Assembly: GCF_000412695.1 (NCBI RefSeq)
Contig: NC_021499.1
Location: 5,146,001 to 5,210,000 of the forward strand
Length of the DNA stretch: 64,000 bases
Direction of reading: 5' to 3'
DNA from: Pseudomonas resinovorans NBRC 106553
GTDB lineage: Bacteria > Pseudomonadota > Gammaproteobacteria > Pseudomonadales > Pseudomonadaceae
Shown: one piece after another, positions 41,785 to 50,689 of the stretch
Position numbering within the stretch: the stretch's first letter is position 1
Layout: every line of letters begins with the position of its first letter
The notes under the pieces: generated by a model
The model's database searches: none
Told to the model about the DNA's origin: nothing
What the model saw: only the letters and a program-made list of their open reading frames with translations
Position numbers and translations under genes: made by a program

Positions 41785-42457
41785 CGGCGGACTCCGCCAG
41801 GCGATAGCCCAGCCCGTGCAGGGTATGCAGCAACGGCTTGGCGAAGGGTTTGTCGATCACCTGGCGCAACTGGTGGATGTGGCTGCGCAGGCTGTCGCTG
41901 TCGGGGCAGTCGTCGCCCCACAAGGCCTCTTCCAGCGCCTCGCGACGCACCAGGTGGGGACTCTTCTGCATCAGCACGGCGAGCAGCTTGAGGCCAATGG
42001 GGTTGAGCTTGAGCGACTTGCCACCCCGGCTGACTTCCAGGGTGTCCAGGTCATAGCTGAGATCGGCCACCTGCAGGCTGCGCTTGCCGCCGCCCTGGGA
42101 GCGACGCAGAACCGCCTCGATGCGGGCGGCGAGTTCGGACAGGGCGAAGGGTTTGAGCAGGTAGTCGTCGGCGCCGGACTTGAAGCCCTGCAGACGATCG
42201 TCCAGGGCATCGCGGGCGGTGAGCATGATCACCGGGGTATCGCGCCGCGCCTCTTCGCGCAGGCGCCGGCACAGGTTGTAGCCATCCAGCCCCGGCAACA
42301 TGATGTCCAGCACGATCAGGTCGAAATGCTCGCTGCTGGCGAGATGCAGGCCGGACAGGCCGTCCCGTGCGCAATCGACGCTGTAGCCCTTGAGTTCGAG
42401 GAAATCGACCATGTTGGCCAGGATGTCGTTGTTGTCTTCGACCAGCAGGATGCGCAT
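41774..42457 (-). CDS. colR: Response regulator ColR (OmpR family)
   Basis: A 227-residue two-component regulator with an N-terminal receiver (MRILLVEDNNDILANMV; phospho-acceptor aspartate in LIVLDIMLPGLDG near residue 51; conserved K in DYLLKPF) and a C-terminal OmpR-type winged helix (SLRSHIHQLRQVIDKPFAKP). I start at 42457, where GGAG is eight bases upstream; a 7-codon longer start exists. It overlaps colS by 11 bp. ColRS controls envelope and LPS genes and responds to zinc/iron in P. putida. No fault is seen in ColR itself. Confidence 0.94.
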   Translation of the reverse strand: MRILLVEDNNDILANMVDFLELKGYSVDCARDGLSGLHLASSEHFDLIVLDIMLPGLDGYNLCRRLREEARRDTPVIMLTARDALDDRLQGFKSGADDYLLKPFALSELAARIEAVLRRSQGGGKRSLQVADLSYDLDTLEVSRGGKSLKLNPIGLKLLAVLMQKSPHLVRREALEEALWGDDCPDSDSLRSHIHQLRQVIDKPFAKPLLHTLHGLGYRLAESADGV

Positions 42458-42584
42458 CGGGTGAACTCCATTCATCAAACGGCGGATGACCAGTTGCCAG
42501 GCTGAGCACCTTTTGACCGGGAGTCAGCTTACGGTTCCCGTCGGCGCAGACTCCCGATCATACCCATGCCATGTGAAGTCGCGC
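42458..42584. other. Upstream region of colR
   Basis: 127 bp with no gene; it should hold the colRS promoter. I see no convincing -35/-10 pair or dyad. Confidence 0.4.
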
Positions 42585-42825
42585 ATTCTCGCGGGCAAGA
42601 AAAGCGGCATTGCGGGATTCAGCCTGAGGCCTGTTCGCCCAGCTCATTGCCGAGCGGGCTGCGGGTTTCTGTTTCGCCTTCCCGGGCGAGTCACTTTTGC
42701 CAATCGCGGGATGGCCGGCCCCGGCAAAAGTAACCAAAACCGCTTGCCCCGACATCCGGCCCGGCTTCGCCGGGTACCCTCCTTCCATCCCTGCTCCGGG
42801 GCCGCCGCGAAGGGGCGGTTAGCGC
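42585..42825. repeat. Large intergenic repeat-like block (pseudomonad type)
   Basis: The core is ACTTTTGCC (42693-42701) pairing with GGCAAAAGT (42723-42731), flanked by CGCCTTCCCGGGCGAGTC and AACCAAAACCGCTTGCCCC. This block is familiar from many pseudomonad genomes, where it is often annotated as a tiny hypothetical protein. A 76-codon minus-strand frame here is that artefact and is not called. Confidence 0.6.
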
Positions 42826-42872
42826 GGCGTCATCTTTCCTGCTCGATATCAGGCCGGTTTGGGCATCACTTC

Positions 42873-42944
42873 GTAGGATGGGTGGAGCGGAGCGATACCC
42901 ATGCGGACAGGGCTGATGGGTATCGCAAGCTCAACCCATCCTAC
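42873..42944. repeat. Dispersed GTAGGATGGGT palindromic repeat
   Basis: GTAGGATGGGTGGAGC opens and GCTCAACCCATCCTAC closes the 72-bp element. It shares AGCGATACCCATGCGGAC with the copy at 6918, so these two belong to the same subtype. Confidence 0.87.
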
Positions 42945-43001
42945 GAACAGCAGGCTTGCAAGTGATTAGTGCGCATCGGGCCCTCTCCGCAAAAAACCAA
43001 T

Positions 43002-43030
43002 AAAAAAGCCCCGCACAAGGCGGGGCTTCT
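43002..43030 (-). terminator. groESL terminator
   Basis: Read leftward, GAAGCCCCGC and GCGGGGCTTTTTT form a stem around CTTGT, followed by ATT. It closes the groES-groEL transcript. Confidence 0.92.
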
Positions 43031-43052
43031 TCAGACCGGATGGCCGGGTGGC

Positions 43053-44693
<1,641 letters not shown>

Positions 44694-44740
44694 TTAACTG
44701 ATCCTCAATTCTTTGGTATTTGGGCGGAGATTCGCGGAAC

Positions 44741-45034
44741 TCAGGCTTCGACGACAGCGAGGATTTCGCTCTCGCCCATCACCAGCAGCTCTTCGCCATC
44801 GACCTTGATGGTGTTGCTGCCGGAGTACGGGCCGAACACAACCTGGTCGCCGACCTTGACGGCCAGCGCACGTACTTCGCCGTTGTCCAGCAGGCGACCG
44901 GTGCCTACAGCGACGACTTCGCCACGGTTCGGCTTCTCGGCGGCCGAGCCCGGCAGCACGATGCCGCCAGCGGTTTTGGTCTCTTCTTCGCTGCGACGGA
45001 TGACGACGCGGTCATGCAGAGGACGAAGCTTCAT
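44741..45034 (-). CDS. groES: Co-chaperonin GroES (10 kDa)
   Basis: A 97-residue lid of the GroEL chamber. [35 protein letters not shown] contains the mobile loop (about 16-32) and ends in LAVVEA. The ATG at 45034 is fixed by the family N-terminus, with AGAGA-type ribosome site. It is the first gene of the groESL operon. Confidence 0.98.
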   Translation of the reverse strand: MKLRPLHDRVVIRRSEEETKTAGGIVLPGSAAEKPNRGEVVAVGTGRLLDNGEVRALAVKVGDQVVFGPYSGSNTIKVDGEELLVMGESEILAVVEA

Positions 45035-45174
45035 TGTCGATCTCTCCCAATAGTGTTGTCTTTCGGCCGGTGCGTGCACCGGTGGGTTGGTAATGTCCGG
45101 CGGAGCCGGTTGCGGCGCATCAGGCGCGCCGCTGGAATCAGACCTGTCGTTGAACAGGAACCTTGCGGTGACCG

Positions 45175-45204
45175 ATACATAGGGGCGCCAGGAGGCATTT
45201 CAAG
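45175..45204 (-). promoter_or_regulatory. Sigma-32 (RpoH) heat-shock promoter of groESL
   Basis: Read leftward, CTTGAAA (plus 45198-45204) is followed after 13 bp by CCCTATGT (plus 45177-45184). The sigma-32 consensus is CTTGAA, 13-15 bp, CCCCATNT, so the -10 has one mismatch. It lies about 140 bp before the groES start. Confidence 0.8.
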
Positions 45205-45228
45205 GGTCGACCGCAAAATAAATGCACT

Positions 45229-45681
45229 TTATCGGTCGCGACGCTCGTACTCGCCTTCGATCACATTCGGGCGGGTCTGGCCGGTTCGCGCAGCCAGGTC
45301 GTCGGCGAATGCGCGCTGGCGCAAGGCCTGGTCCTGGGCCCGCTGGCGCAGATTGCGGATGAACAGGCGGCGGGTGAAGGGAATCAGGCAGAGCAGGCCG
45401 AAGATGTCGCTGATGAAGCCCGGCAGCAACAGCAGGCCGCCACCGACGGCGATCAGCAGGCCTTCGAGCACTTCCTGCTCGGGGACTTCGCCACGGGCCA
45501 GGCGCTCGCGGGCCCGCCAGGCGGTGGCCACGCCAGCCACCCGCAGCAGCACGCTGCCGAGCACGGCGGTACCGACCACCAGCAACAGGGTCGGCAGAAC
45601 GCCGATCACGCTGCCGACCTGGATCAGGACGGCCAGCTCGATCAGCGGAAAGAGCAGGAACAGAAAGAGGAACGCGCGCAT
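45229..45681 (-). CDS. fxsA: FxsA family membrane protein
   Basis: A 150-residue cytoplasmic-membrane protein with three or four hydrophobic segments (MRAFLFLFLLFPLIELAVLIQVG; LPTLLLVVGTAVLGSVLLRVAG; GLLIAVGGGLLLLPGFISDIFG). The LLPGFISDxxGLLCLIP motif is the FxsA signature. In E. coli FxsA relieves F-plasmid exclusion of phage T7; its normal role is unknown. It is usually next to groESL, as here, transcribed in the same direction but apparently upstream of the heat-shock promoter. Confidence 0.92.
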   Translation of the reverse strand: MRAFLFLFLLFPLIELAVLIQVGSVIGVLPTLLLVVGTAVLGSVLLRVAGVATAWRARERLARGEVPEQEVLEGLLIAVGGGLLLLPGFISDIFGLLCLIPFTRRLFIRNLRQRAQDQALRQRAFADDLAARTGQTRPNVIEGEYERRDR

Positions 45682-45747
45682 CAGGGGTTTCCTTGGCGGA
45701 AGAACGGCTTCCGATAATCCATTACATGAAGCCGCCCACGGCCCAAT

Positions 45748-46479
45748 TCAAGCCACGGCATCGCCACTGGTCGGCCAGACTTCAGCGCGCGCCAGCTGTA
45801 CCAAGGCCTGACGGACTGCGCCAGGGTTGTTACAGGATGTTGGGAAGGGCAGCCAATGAACTGTCTGACCGATACGTAGGTGGAATCCTTCAGTGTCGAT
45901 CCCGACCATCTCCGCCGCCGACTCCCGGGGCAGCCCGGCCAGCTCCACGTAGTGGGCGATGGCGTTGGCGTGGTCGCTGTTCATGTGCTCGATCATGCTG
46001 ATTTCGGCGTCGCCGGCGAAGGCGTTGGCCAGCACCAGGTGGTCAACCCAGTGGATGGCGCCGAAACCGCCGATGAAGCGGGCGCGCACCGGTTCCAGGC
46101 GCCAGAAATCGAAATCATGGGTGCTGTGGTAGTCCGCCGCCTGGGGGAAGTAGCGGTAGTAACGGCTGGCGGCGGCGTCCACTTCGTCGGCGGCGCTGAT
46201 CTGCCGCGCTTCGGCCAGCAGCGTCAGGCGGCCGGCGGCCTGCACGTCCTCGGCGCCGCGTTCGCCAACCAGCAGGGAGCAGCGCGGGTCCTTCTGCAGG
46301 TTATGGGTGTGCTGGGCGATGCGGCTGATGAGGATCAGCGGCCGTCCTTCGGCATCCAGGCAGTAGGGCACCACTGATCCGAAAGGGAAGCCCGGCATGG
46401 CCTTGGAGTGGGTGGAGAGCACCCCCTGGTATTCCTTGAGCAGCAATTCTCGTGCATGCTTTGCGGCTTTCACGCTCAC
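45748..46479 (-). CDS. HugZ-family pyridoxamine 5'-phosphate oxidase-fold protein
   Basis: A 243-residue protein: an N-terminal split-barrel FMN/haem-binding domain (TLSTHSKAMPGFPFGSVVPYCLD-type start and LISRIAQHTHNLQKDPRCSLLV) and a C-terminal DUF2470-like domain (ISMIEHMNSDHANAIAHYVELAG). This pairing characterises HugZ/HutZ-like proteins that bind or degrade haem, or related oxidoreductases. It starts at a GTG (46479) with GAGGAG seven bases upstream; the frame continues further 5' only as a shadow of the divergent SDR gene. Haem degradation is possible but unproven for this clade. Confidence 0.86.
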   Translation of the reverse strand: MSVKAAKHARELLLKEYQGVLSTHSKAMPGFPFGSVVPYCLDAEGRPLILISRIAQHTHNLQKDPRCSLLVGERGAEDVQAAGRLTLLAEARQISAADEVDAAASRYYRYFPQAADYHSTHDFDFWRLEPVRARFIGGFGAIHWVDHLVLANAFAGDAEISMIEHMNSDHANAIAHYVELAGLPRESAAEMVGIDTEGFHLRIGQTVHWLPFPTSCNNPGAVRQALVQLARAEVWPTSGDAVA

Positions 46480-46584
46480 CTTATGACTCCTCGCAAAGAA
46501 TCCGTCGAAAACGGACGAGCGCCCAGAATAGCGGTTTAACGGCGCCAGCGGGGGCAAAGCGACAGTTATTCGAGGGGGACACTC

Positions 46585-47343
46585 ATGCAACTCAAAGACA
46601 AGGTCATCATCATCACCGGCGGTTGCCAGGGCCTCGGCCGCGCCATGGGCGAATACCTGGCGGCCAAGGGCGCGAAACTCGCCCTGGTGGACCTGAACCA
46701 GGAGAAGCTCGATGAGGCCGTGGCCGCCTGCAAGGCCGCCGGTGGCGACGCCCGTGCCTACCTGTGCAACGTGGCCAACGAAGAGCAGGTGACCCACATG
46801 GTCGCCCAGGTGGCCGAGGACTTCGGTGCCATCAATGGCCTGGTGAACAACGCCGGCATCCTGCGCGACGGCCTGACCATCAAGGTCAAGGACGGCGAAA
46901 TGACCAAGATGAGCCTGGCCCAGTGGCAGGCGGTGATCGACGTCAACCTGACCGGCGTGTTCCTCTGCACCCGTGAAGTGGCCGCCAAGATGATCGAACT
47001 GGAGAACCAGGGCGCGATCATCAACATCTCCTCCATTTCCCGCGCCGGCAACATGGGCCAGGCCAACTACTCCGCGGCCAAGGCCGGGGTCGCCGCCGAC
47101 ACCGTGGTCTGGGCCAAGGAACTGGCGCGCTACGGCATCCGCGTGGCGGGTGTGGCTCCCGGTTTCATCGAGACCGACATGGTCGCCAGCATGAAACCCG
47201 AAGCCCTGGAGAAGATGACCTCCGGTATCCCCCTGCGTCGCCTGGGCAAACCGATGGAAATCGCCCACTCGGTGGCCTACATCCTGGAAAACGACTACTA
47301 CACCGGTCGTGTCCTGGAACTGGACGGCGGCCTGCGCCTGTAA
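46585..47343 (+). CDS. SDR-family oxidoreductase (FabG-like)
   Basis: A 252-residue classical short-chain dehydrogenase. [12 protein letters not shown] (about 11-22) is the TGxxxGxG dinucleotide-binding motif, NNAG follows at about 91-94, the catalytic serine is in NISSISRAG, and YSAAK gives the YxxxK pair. The C-terminus [10 protein letters not shown] is typical. It is monocistronic, divergent from the HugZ-type gene, and ends at a strong terminator. P. aeruginosa PA4389 is the likely orthologue. The substrate is unknown; 3-oxoacyl compounds are common for such enzymes. Confidence 0.92.
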   Translation: MQLKDKVIIITGGCQGLGRAMGEYLAAKGAKLALVDLNQEKLDEAVAACKAAGGDARAYLCNVANEEQVTHMVAQVAEDFGAINGLVNNAGILRDGLTIKVKDGEMTKMSLAQWQAVIDVNLTGVFLCTREVAAKMIELENQGAIINISSISRAGNMGQANYSAAKAGVAADTVVWAKELARYGIRVAGVAPGFIETDMVASMKPEALEKMTSGIPLRRLGKPMEIAHSVAYILENDYYTGRVLELDGGLRL

Positions 47344-47358
47344 GCGCCCCGCCCCATG

Positions 47359-47386
47359 AAAAAGCCCCGCATTCGCGGGGCTTTTT
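47359..47386 (+). terminator. Terminator after the SDR gene
   Basis: AAAAAGCCCCGC (47359-47370) and GCGGGGCTTTTT (47375-47386) form a perfect 12-bp stem around ATTC. The A- and T-runs make it potentially bidirectional. Confidence 0.92.
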
Positions 47387-47399
47387 CGTTTCCGTCCCG

Positions 47400-47482
47400 G
47401 TAGGTTGGCGCTGAGCGAAGCGAAGCCCAACAAAGCCAGGCATAGTCCCTCGTTGGGCTTCGCAGGCTCAGCACCAACCTAC
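47400..47482. repeat. Dispersed GTAGGTTGG palindromic repeat overlapping a stop codon
   Basis: GTAGGTTGGCGCTGAGC opens and GCTCAGCACCAACCTAC closes the element. On the minus strand the closing GTAGG carries the TAG stop (47479-47481) of the cysteine-peptidase gene. Confidence 0.88.
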
Positions 47483-48435
47483 AAGGGCGTCAACCCGCAC
47501 ACCGGCACTGCCTGGCACTGCGCCTTGCCCGCGGGCGTTGCCCCCAGGGGAGCGGCCATGCGCGGATCGTTCGGCGCCAGCTGCCGCGCACAAGCTCGGG
47601 CCTGGCCGGCCTGGGCCGCGCAACCCTTCTCGTTGAGCAACTCGGACAGGTTGAACCAGCCCAGGGCGTAATCCGGCTTGCGTCCCAGGCTTTCCCGCAG
47701 GGCGCGCTCGGCGCCGTCGCGGTCGCCGTCGGCATAGCGGGCATTGGCCAGGGCGAAGAGCGGCAACGGTTCCTGCGGCCAATGCTTCGCCGCCGTACGG
47801 TAGGCGCGCTCGGCCACCGGCCGTTGGGCCGTTTCCTCCAGGTCGCTGGCGGCCTTGATCCAGGGTTCCAGGCGCGCCTCGGCCGGCAGTTGCTCCGGCG
47901 GCAAGGTCACCACGGCCCAGCGCTCGGCACGCTGCCAGGTGCGGTCGAAGCTGCGCAGGTCGGTCACCCAGCGCTTCTCCGTGCCCGAACGCAGCACCAG
48001 CTCGCCCTTGGCCCGGTCATAGCCCACCACCACCGCGAAGTGCCAGCGGGGCAGCCAATCGAGGCCGAGGTTCTGCATCACCAGCACCGGGTTGCCCGCC
48101 GCCACCTGGGCCAGCAAGGCATCCAGCTCGGGTTCCAGCGGATACACCAGCATCCCGTTCTGACGCGCCGCCGCCACCAGTTCCAGCTTCAGGCTGCCCT
48201 GGCGTCCCGGCAGGTAGACCTTGGGCACCAGCGCCTCGGGCGAGGTATCCACCCCGCGCTGGACCAACAGGGTGGCCAGTGCGGCCGGGCCGCACTGGTA
48301 GATCTCCTGGGGGTAGAACGGCGTCTGCGTCAGCTCCACCCGCTCGGGCAGCCGCTCGCTATCGGCGGGCAGCATGGGACCCTGCCCGGCGCAGCCCGCC
48401 AGCGCCAGAACCAGCACGGCGAGCCAGACGCGCAT
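47479..48435 (-). CDS. PA2778-type cysteine peptidase lipoprotein (C39-like + TPR)
   Basis: A 318-residue lipoprotein (lipobox LAGC near residue 15). An N-terminal papain-like C39 fold shows the putative catalytic cysteine in YQCGPAALATLL and the histidine in RWHFAVVVGYD; the position of the usual DP/N after the histidine reads VLRSG, so the triad may be altered. The C-terminal half is TPR-like (PLPLFALANARYADGDRDGAERALRESLG). I use the ATG at 48435, which overlaps the upstream stop as TGATG; a 4-codon longer start exists. It forms a two-gene unit with the PA2779-type gene. Function unknown. Confidence 0.82.
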   Translation of the reverse strand: MRVWLAVLVLALAGCAGQGPMLPADSERLPERVELTQTPFYPQEIYQCGPAALATLLVQRGVDTSPEALVPKVYLPGRQGSLKLELVAAARQNGMLVYPLEPELDALLAQVAAGNPVLVMQNLGLDWLPRWHFAVVVGYDRAKGELVLRSGTEKRWVTDLRSFDRTWQRAERWAVVTLPPEQLPAEARLEPWIKAASDLEETAQRPVAERAYRTAAKHWPQEPLPLFALANARYADGDRDGAERALRESLGRKPDYALGWFNLSELLNEKGCAAQAGQARACARQLAPNDPRMAAPLGATPAGKAQCQAVPVCGLTPL

Positions 48436-48842
48436 CAATTGATGCACTTGATGAAGCTGAAGATATCGGTGGCGCAGAGCATGTCGGTGATGATGAAGAT
48501 CACCAGGAACAGCACGATGATGCCGACCCAGCCACCCGCCGGCTCCTGCTCCAGGCGCTGGTTGAACTGCTGCAGTTCGGCCGGGGTCAGGCTGGCGATC
48601 CGCGCCTCGACCTGCTCGCGCGGGACGCCGAGGGATTCGAGCTTCTGCTGTACCGCCCGGTCATCGAGCATGGCCCGCAGCTGCTCGCGGTCCACCGGCT
48701 GCTGCTGCGCCGCCTGCGGCGCCTCCACGGCTTGCGGCGTACCAATCATGGCGGCTTGTGCCATGGGCATCTGGGCAAGAAAGACGAACTGGCTTGCGAT
48801 CAGCAGGGAGGCAAGGCGGCGGTTGCAGGAAGGTGTGAGCAT
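48435..48842 (-). CDS. PA2779-type small membrane protein
   Basis: A 135-residue protein with a signal peptide or N-terminal anchor (LLIASQFVFLAQMPMAQA), a central helical region (REQLRAMLDDRAVQQKLESLGVPREQVEARIASL) and a C-terminal transmembrane segment (GWVGIIVLFLVIFIITDM) with two cysteines near the end. The ATG at 48842 follows GGAG. It is coupled by TGATG to the C39-like lipoprotein. The pair is widespread in pseudomonads and other proteobacteria and may act as peptidase plus partner, but no role is known to me. Confidence 0.82.
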   Translation of the reverse strand: MLTPSCNRRLASLLIASQFVFLAQMPMAQAAMIGTPQAVEAPQAAQQQPVDREQLRAMLDDRAVQQKLESLGVPREQVEARIASLTPAELQQFNQRLEQEPAGGWVGIIVLFLVIFIITDMLCATDIFSFIKCIN

Positions 48843-48964
48843 GGTGGTTTCTCCAGAATTGTCCGCAATAGACCACAGGGCGTTTTGCACGGTTCCAGCG
48901 ATCTGCTGAAGCTGTGGAATTCGTCGCGTTCCGCTGCTGGTTGCTGAATGCCGGCCGGCAACTA

Positions 48965-48983
48965 TAGAATGCGAAACATTCCC
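48965..48983 (+). promoter_or_regulatory. Candidate Fur box upstream of the fecI-like gene
   Basis: The core AATGCGAAACATT aligns with the Fur consensus centre AATGATAATCATT in 10 of 13 positions, and the 19-bp window matches at 12 of 19. It lies 22-40 bp before the probable start of the ECF sigma gene. Confidence 0.6.
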
Positions 48984-49004
48984 ATTTGCTTCCGAGTCCA
49001 ACTC

Positions 49005-49526
49005 TTGAATCACGGCGCCGACGCCCTGCCGCCCCCGCCGGCCGACTCCCTGCACCGCCTCTACAGCGACCACCACGGTTGGCTGACGGGCTGGCTGCGG
49101 CGGCGCCTCGGATGCCCGCAGAATGCCGCCGACCTCGCCCAGGACACCTTCCTGCGCGTGCTGCTGGCACGGGAGAAGCCGGTCATCCTCGAGCCGCGCG
49201 CCTTCCTCACCACGGTGGCCAAGCGCGTGCTGGCCAACCACTACCGCCGCCAGGACATCGAACGCGCCTACCTCGAAGCCCTCGCCGCGCAGCCGGAAAT
49301 CCTGGCCCCGAGCGAGGAAGAGCGCGCCATCGTCCTGGAAACCCTGGTGGAGCTCGACCGTCTGCTCGATGGCCTGCCCGCCGTGGCCAAGCGCGTATTC
49401 CTGCTGGCCCAGGTGGATGGCATGACCTACGCCGAAATCGCCGAGCAACTCGATATCTCCCTGTCCACCGTCAAGCGCCACATGGTCAAGGCCGCGCAGC
49501 GCTGCTACTTCGCGGAGAGCTGCTGA
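49005..49526 (+). CDS. FecI-type ECF sigma factor (iron-starvation sigma)
   Basis: A 173-residue ECF sigma factor with region 2 (LHRLYSDHHGWLTGWLRRRLG and DLAQDTFLRVLL) and region 4 (VFLLAQVDGMTYAEIAEQLDISLSTVKRHMVKA). It should direct transcription of the downstream TonB receptor when the FecR-like protein signals. The start is uncertain: TTG 49005 gives the normal length and lies beyond the Fur box; an ATG at 48969 would sit inside that box. The FecR-like gene starts 1 bp after the stop. Confidence 0.9.
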   Translation: MNHGADALPPPPADSLHRLYSDHHGWLTGWLRRRLGCPQNAADLAQDTFLRVLLAREKPVILEPRAFLTTVAKRVLANHYRRQDIERAYLEALAAQPEILAPSEEERAIVLETLVELDRLLDGLPAVAKRVFLLAQVDGMTYAEIAEQLDISLSTVKRHMVKAAQRCYFAESC

Positions 49527-49527
49527 G

Positions 49528-50490
49528 ATGAGCCTGCACGCAGTGGATCGCAGCCGCATCGCCCCGGCCGCGGCCGAACAGGCGGTGGAGTGGCTGGTGG
49601 AACAGCAGAGCGGCGACTTCAGCGAGCCCCGCCGCCAGGCCTGGCAGGAGTGGCGCGCAGCCGACAGCGAACACGAACGCGCCTGGCAACGCATCGAGTC
49701 GGTGAACCGTGGCCTGCGCGGCCTGGATACAACGCTCGCCATGGCTGCCCTCGGCGCGCCGGCGCGCCGCAGCCGCCGCGATGCCCTGAAGCTGCTGATG
49801 CTCTGCGCCCTGGCCGGTGGCGGCGTCATCGGCCTGCGCGACAGCGAGCCCCTGCTGGCCCTGCGCAGCGACGAAGCCACCGACGTCGGCGAGCGCCGCG
49901 CCCTGCGCCTGCTGGACGGTTCGCGGCTGGAGCTGAACACCGCCAGCGCCGTGGATATCCGCTTCGATGCCGGCCAGCGCTGGATCGAGATGCGCCAGGG
50001 CGAAATCCTCCTCGACGGCGCCAGGGATTCGCGCCCATTGCGCATCCACACCCCCCAAGGGCTGATCGAGACCATGGGCGGCCGCCTCAACGTGCGCATC
50101 CTCGGACGCAGCAGCCAGGTCAGCCTGTTCGACGGCGACGCCGACCTGATCAAAGACGGCCAGCGCCAGTCGCTGCGACCCGGCCAGCGGGCCAACCTCA
50201 GTCCGATGCGCATCGAAACCGCGGGCAGCGCCAGCGAGGACAGCGTCGCCTGGACCCAGGGCATGCTGGTGGCCAGCGGCATGCGCCTGGACGACTTCCT
50301 CGCCGAACTCGGCCGCTACCGTCGCGGCCACCTCGGCTGCGACCCACAGGTGGCGGGGCTGCTGATTTCCGGCAGCTATCCCCTGGACCACACCGAACGC
50401 ATCCTCGCCATGCTGCCCAAGGCGCTGCCGGTGGAGGTGCACAGCCTGACCCGCTACTGGGTCAAGGTGCATCCGCGCGCGACGGGTTGA
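49528..50490 (+). CDS. FecR-family anti-sigma/sigma regulator
   Basis: A 320-residue inner-membrane signal transducer. The cytoplasmic N-terminus has the Trp-rich anti-sigma region (AVEWLVEQQSGDFSEPRRQAWQEWRAAD), a membrane segment follows at about 88-105 (ALKLLMLCALAGGGVIGLRD), then the periplasmic FecR domain (RALRLLDGSRLELNTASAVDIRFD) and a C-terminal secretin/STN-like part that contacts the receptor. It is directly downstream of the sigma gene and relays occupancy of the TonB receptor to it. Confidence 0.92.
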   Translation: MSLHAVDRSRIAPAAAEQAVEWLVEQQSGDFSEPRRQAWQEWRAADSEHERAWQRIESVNRGLRGLDTTLAMAALGAPARRSRRDALKLLMLCALAGGGVIGLRDSEPLLALRSDEATDVGERRALRLLDGSRLELNTASAVDIRFDAGQRWIEMRQGEILLDGARDSRPLRIHTPQGLIETMGGRLNVRILGRSSQVSLFDGDADLIKDGQRQSLRPGQRANLSPMRIETAGSASEDSVAWTQGMLVASGMRLDDFLAELGRYRRGHLGCDPQVAGLLISGSYPLDHTERILAMLPKALPVEVHSLTRYWVKVHPRATG

Positions 50491-50504
50491 CCGAGCCGAC
50501 TGGG

Positions 50505-50586
50505 ATCGGGTGGATCACGCTTCACCGATCCACCAGCGGTGCCGAGGCTGAACACATTGGTGGATGGACAAAGCGCCATCCACCCT
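50505..50586. repeat. Second copy of the GGGTGGA...TCCACCC repeat
   Basis: GGGTGGATCACGCTTCACCG, then ATCCACCA, a variable middle, GGTGGATGG and GCCATCCACCCTACG. It closely resembles the copy at 16018-16112 and lies between the FecR-like gene and the receptor. Confidence 0.75.
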
Positions 50587-50689
50587 ACGATTGAACGCCT
50601 CAAATTTTTTTGCGAAAGCTGAGCCTTTTTTCCGACCTCGCGTGACAAGGCAGGCAGAGACCCTCCCTTTTCACTTGCGAGACACCGCC

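Noticed and set aside
42558..42788. 76-codon minus-strand frame in the intergenic block before colR
   Set aside because: It is the familiar artefact encoded by a common pseudomonad intergenic repeat; there is no ribosome site.
45748..47433. 561-codon reading of the HugZ-type gene
   Set aside because: The 5' half is antisense to the SDR gene; the GTG at 46479 with GAGGAG gives the family-length protein.
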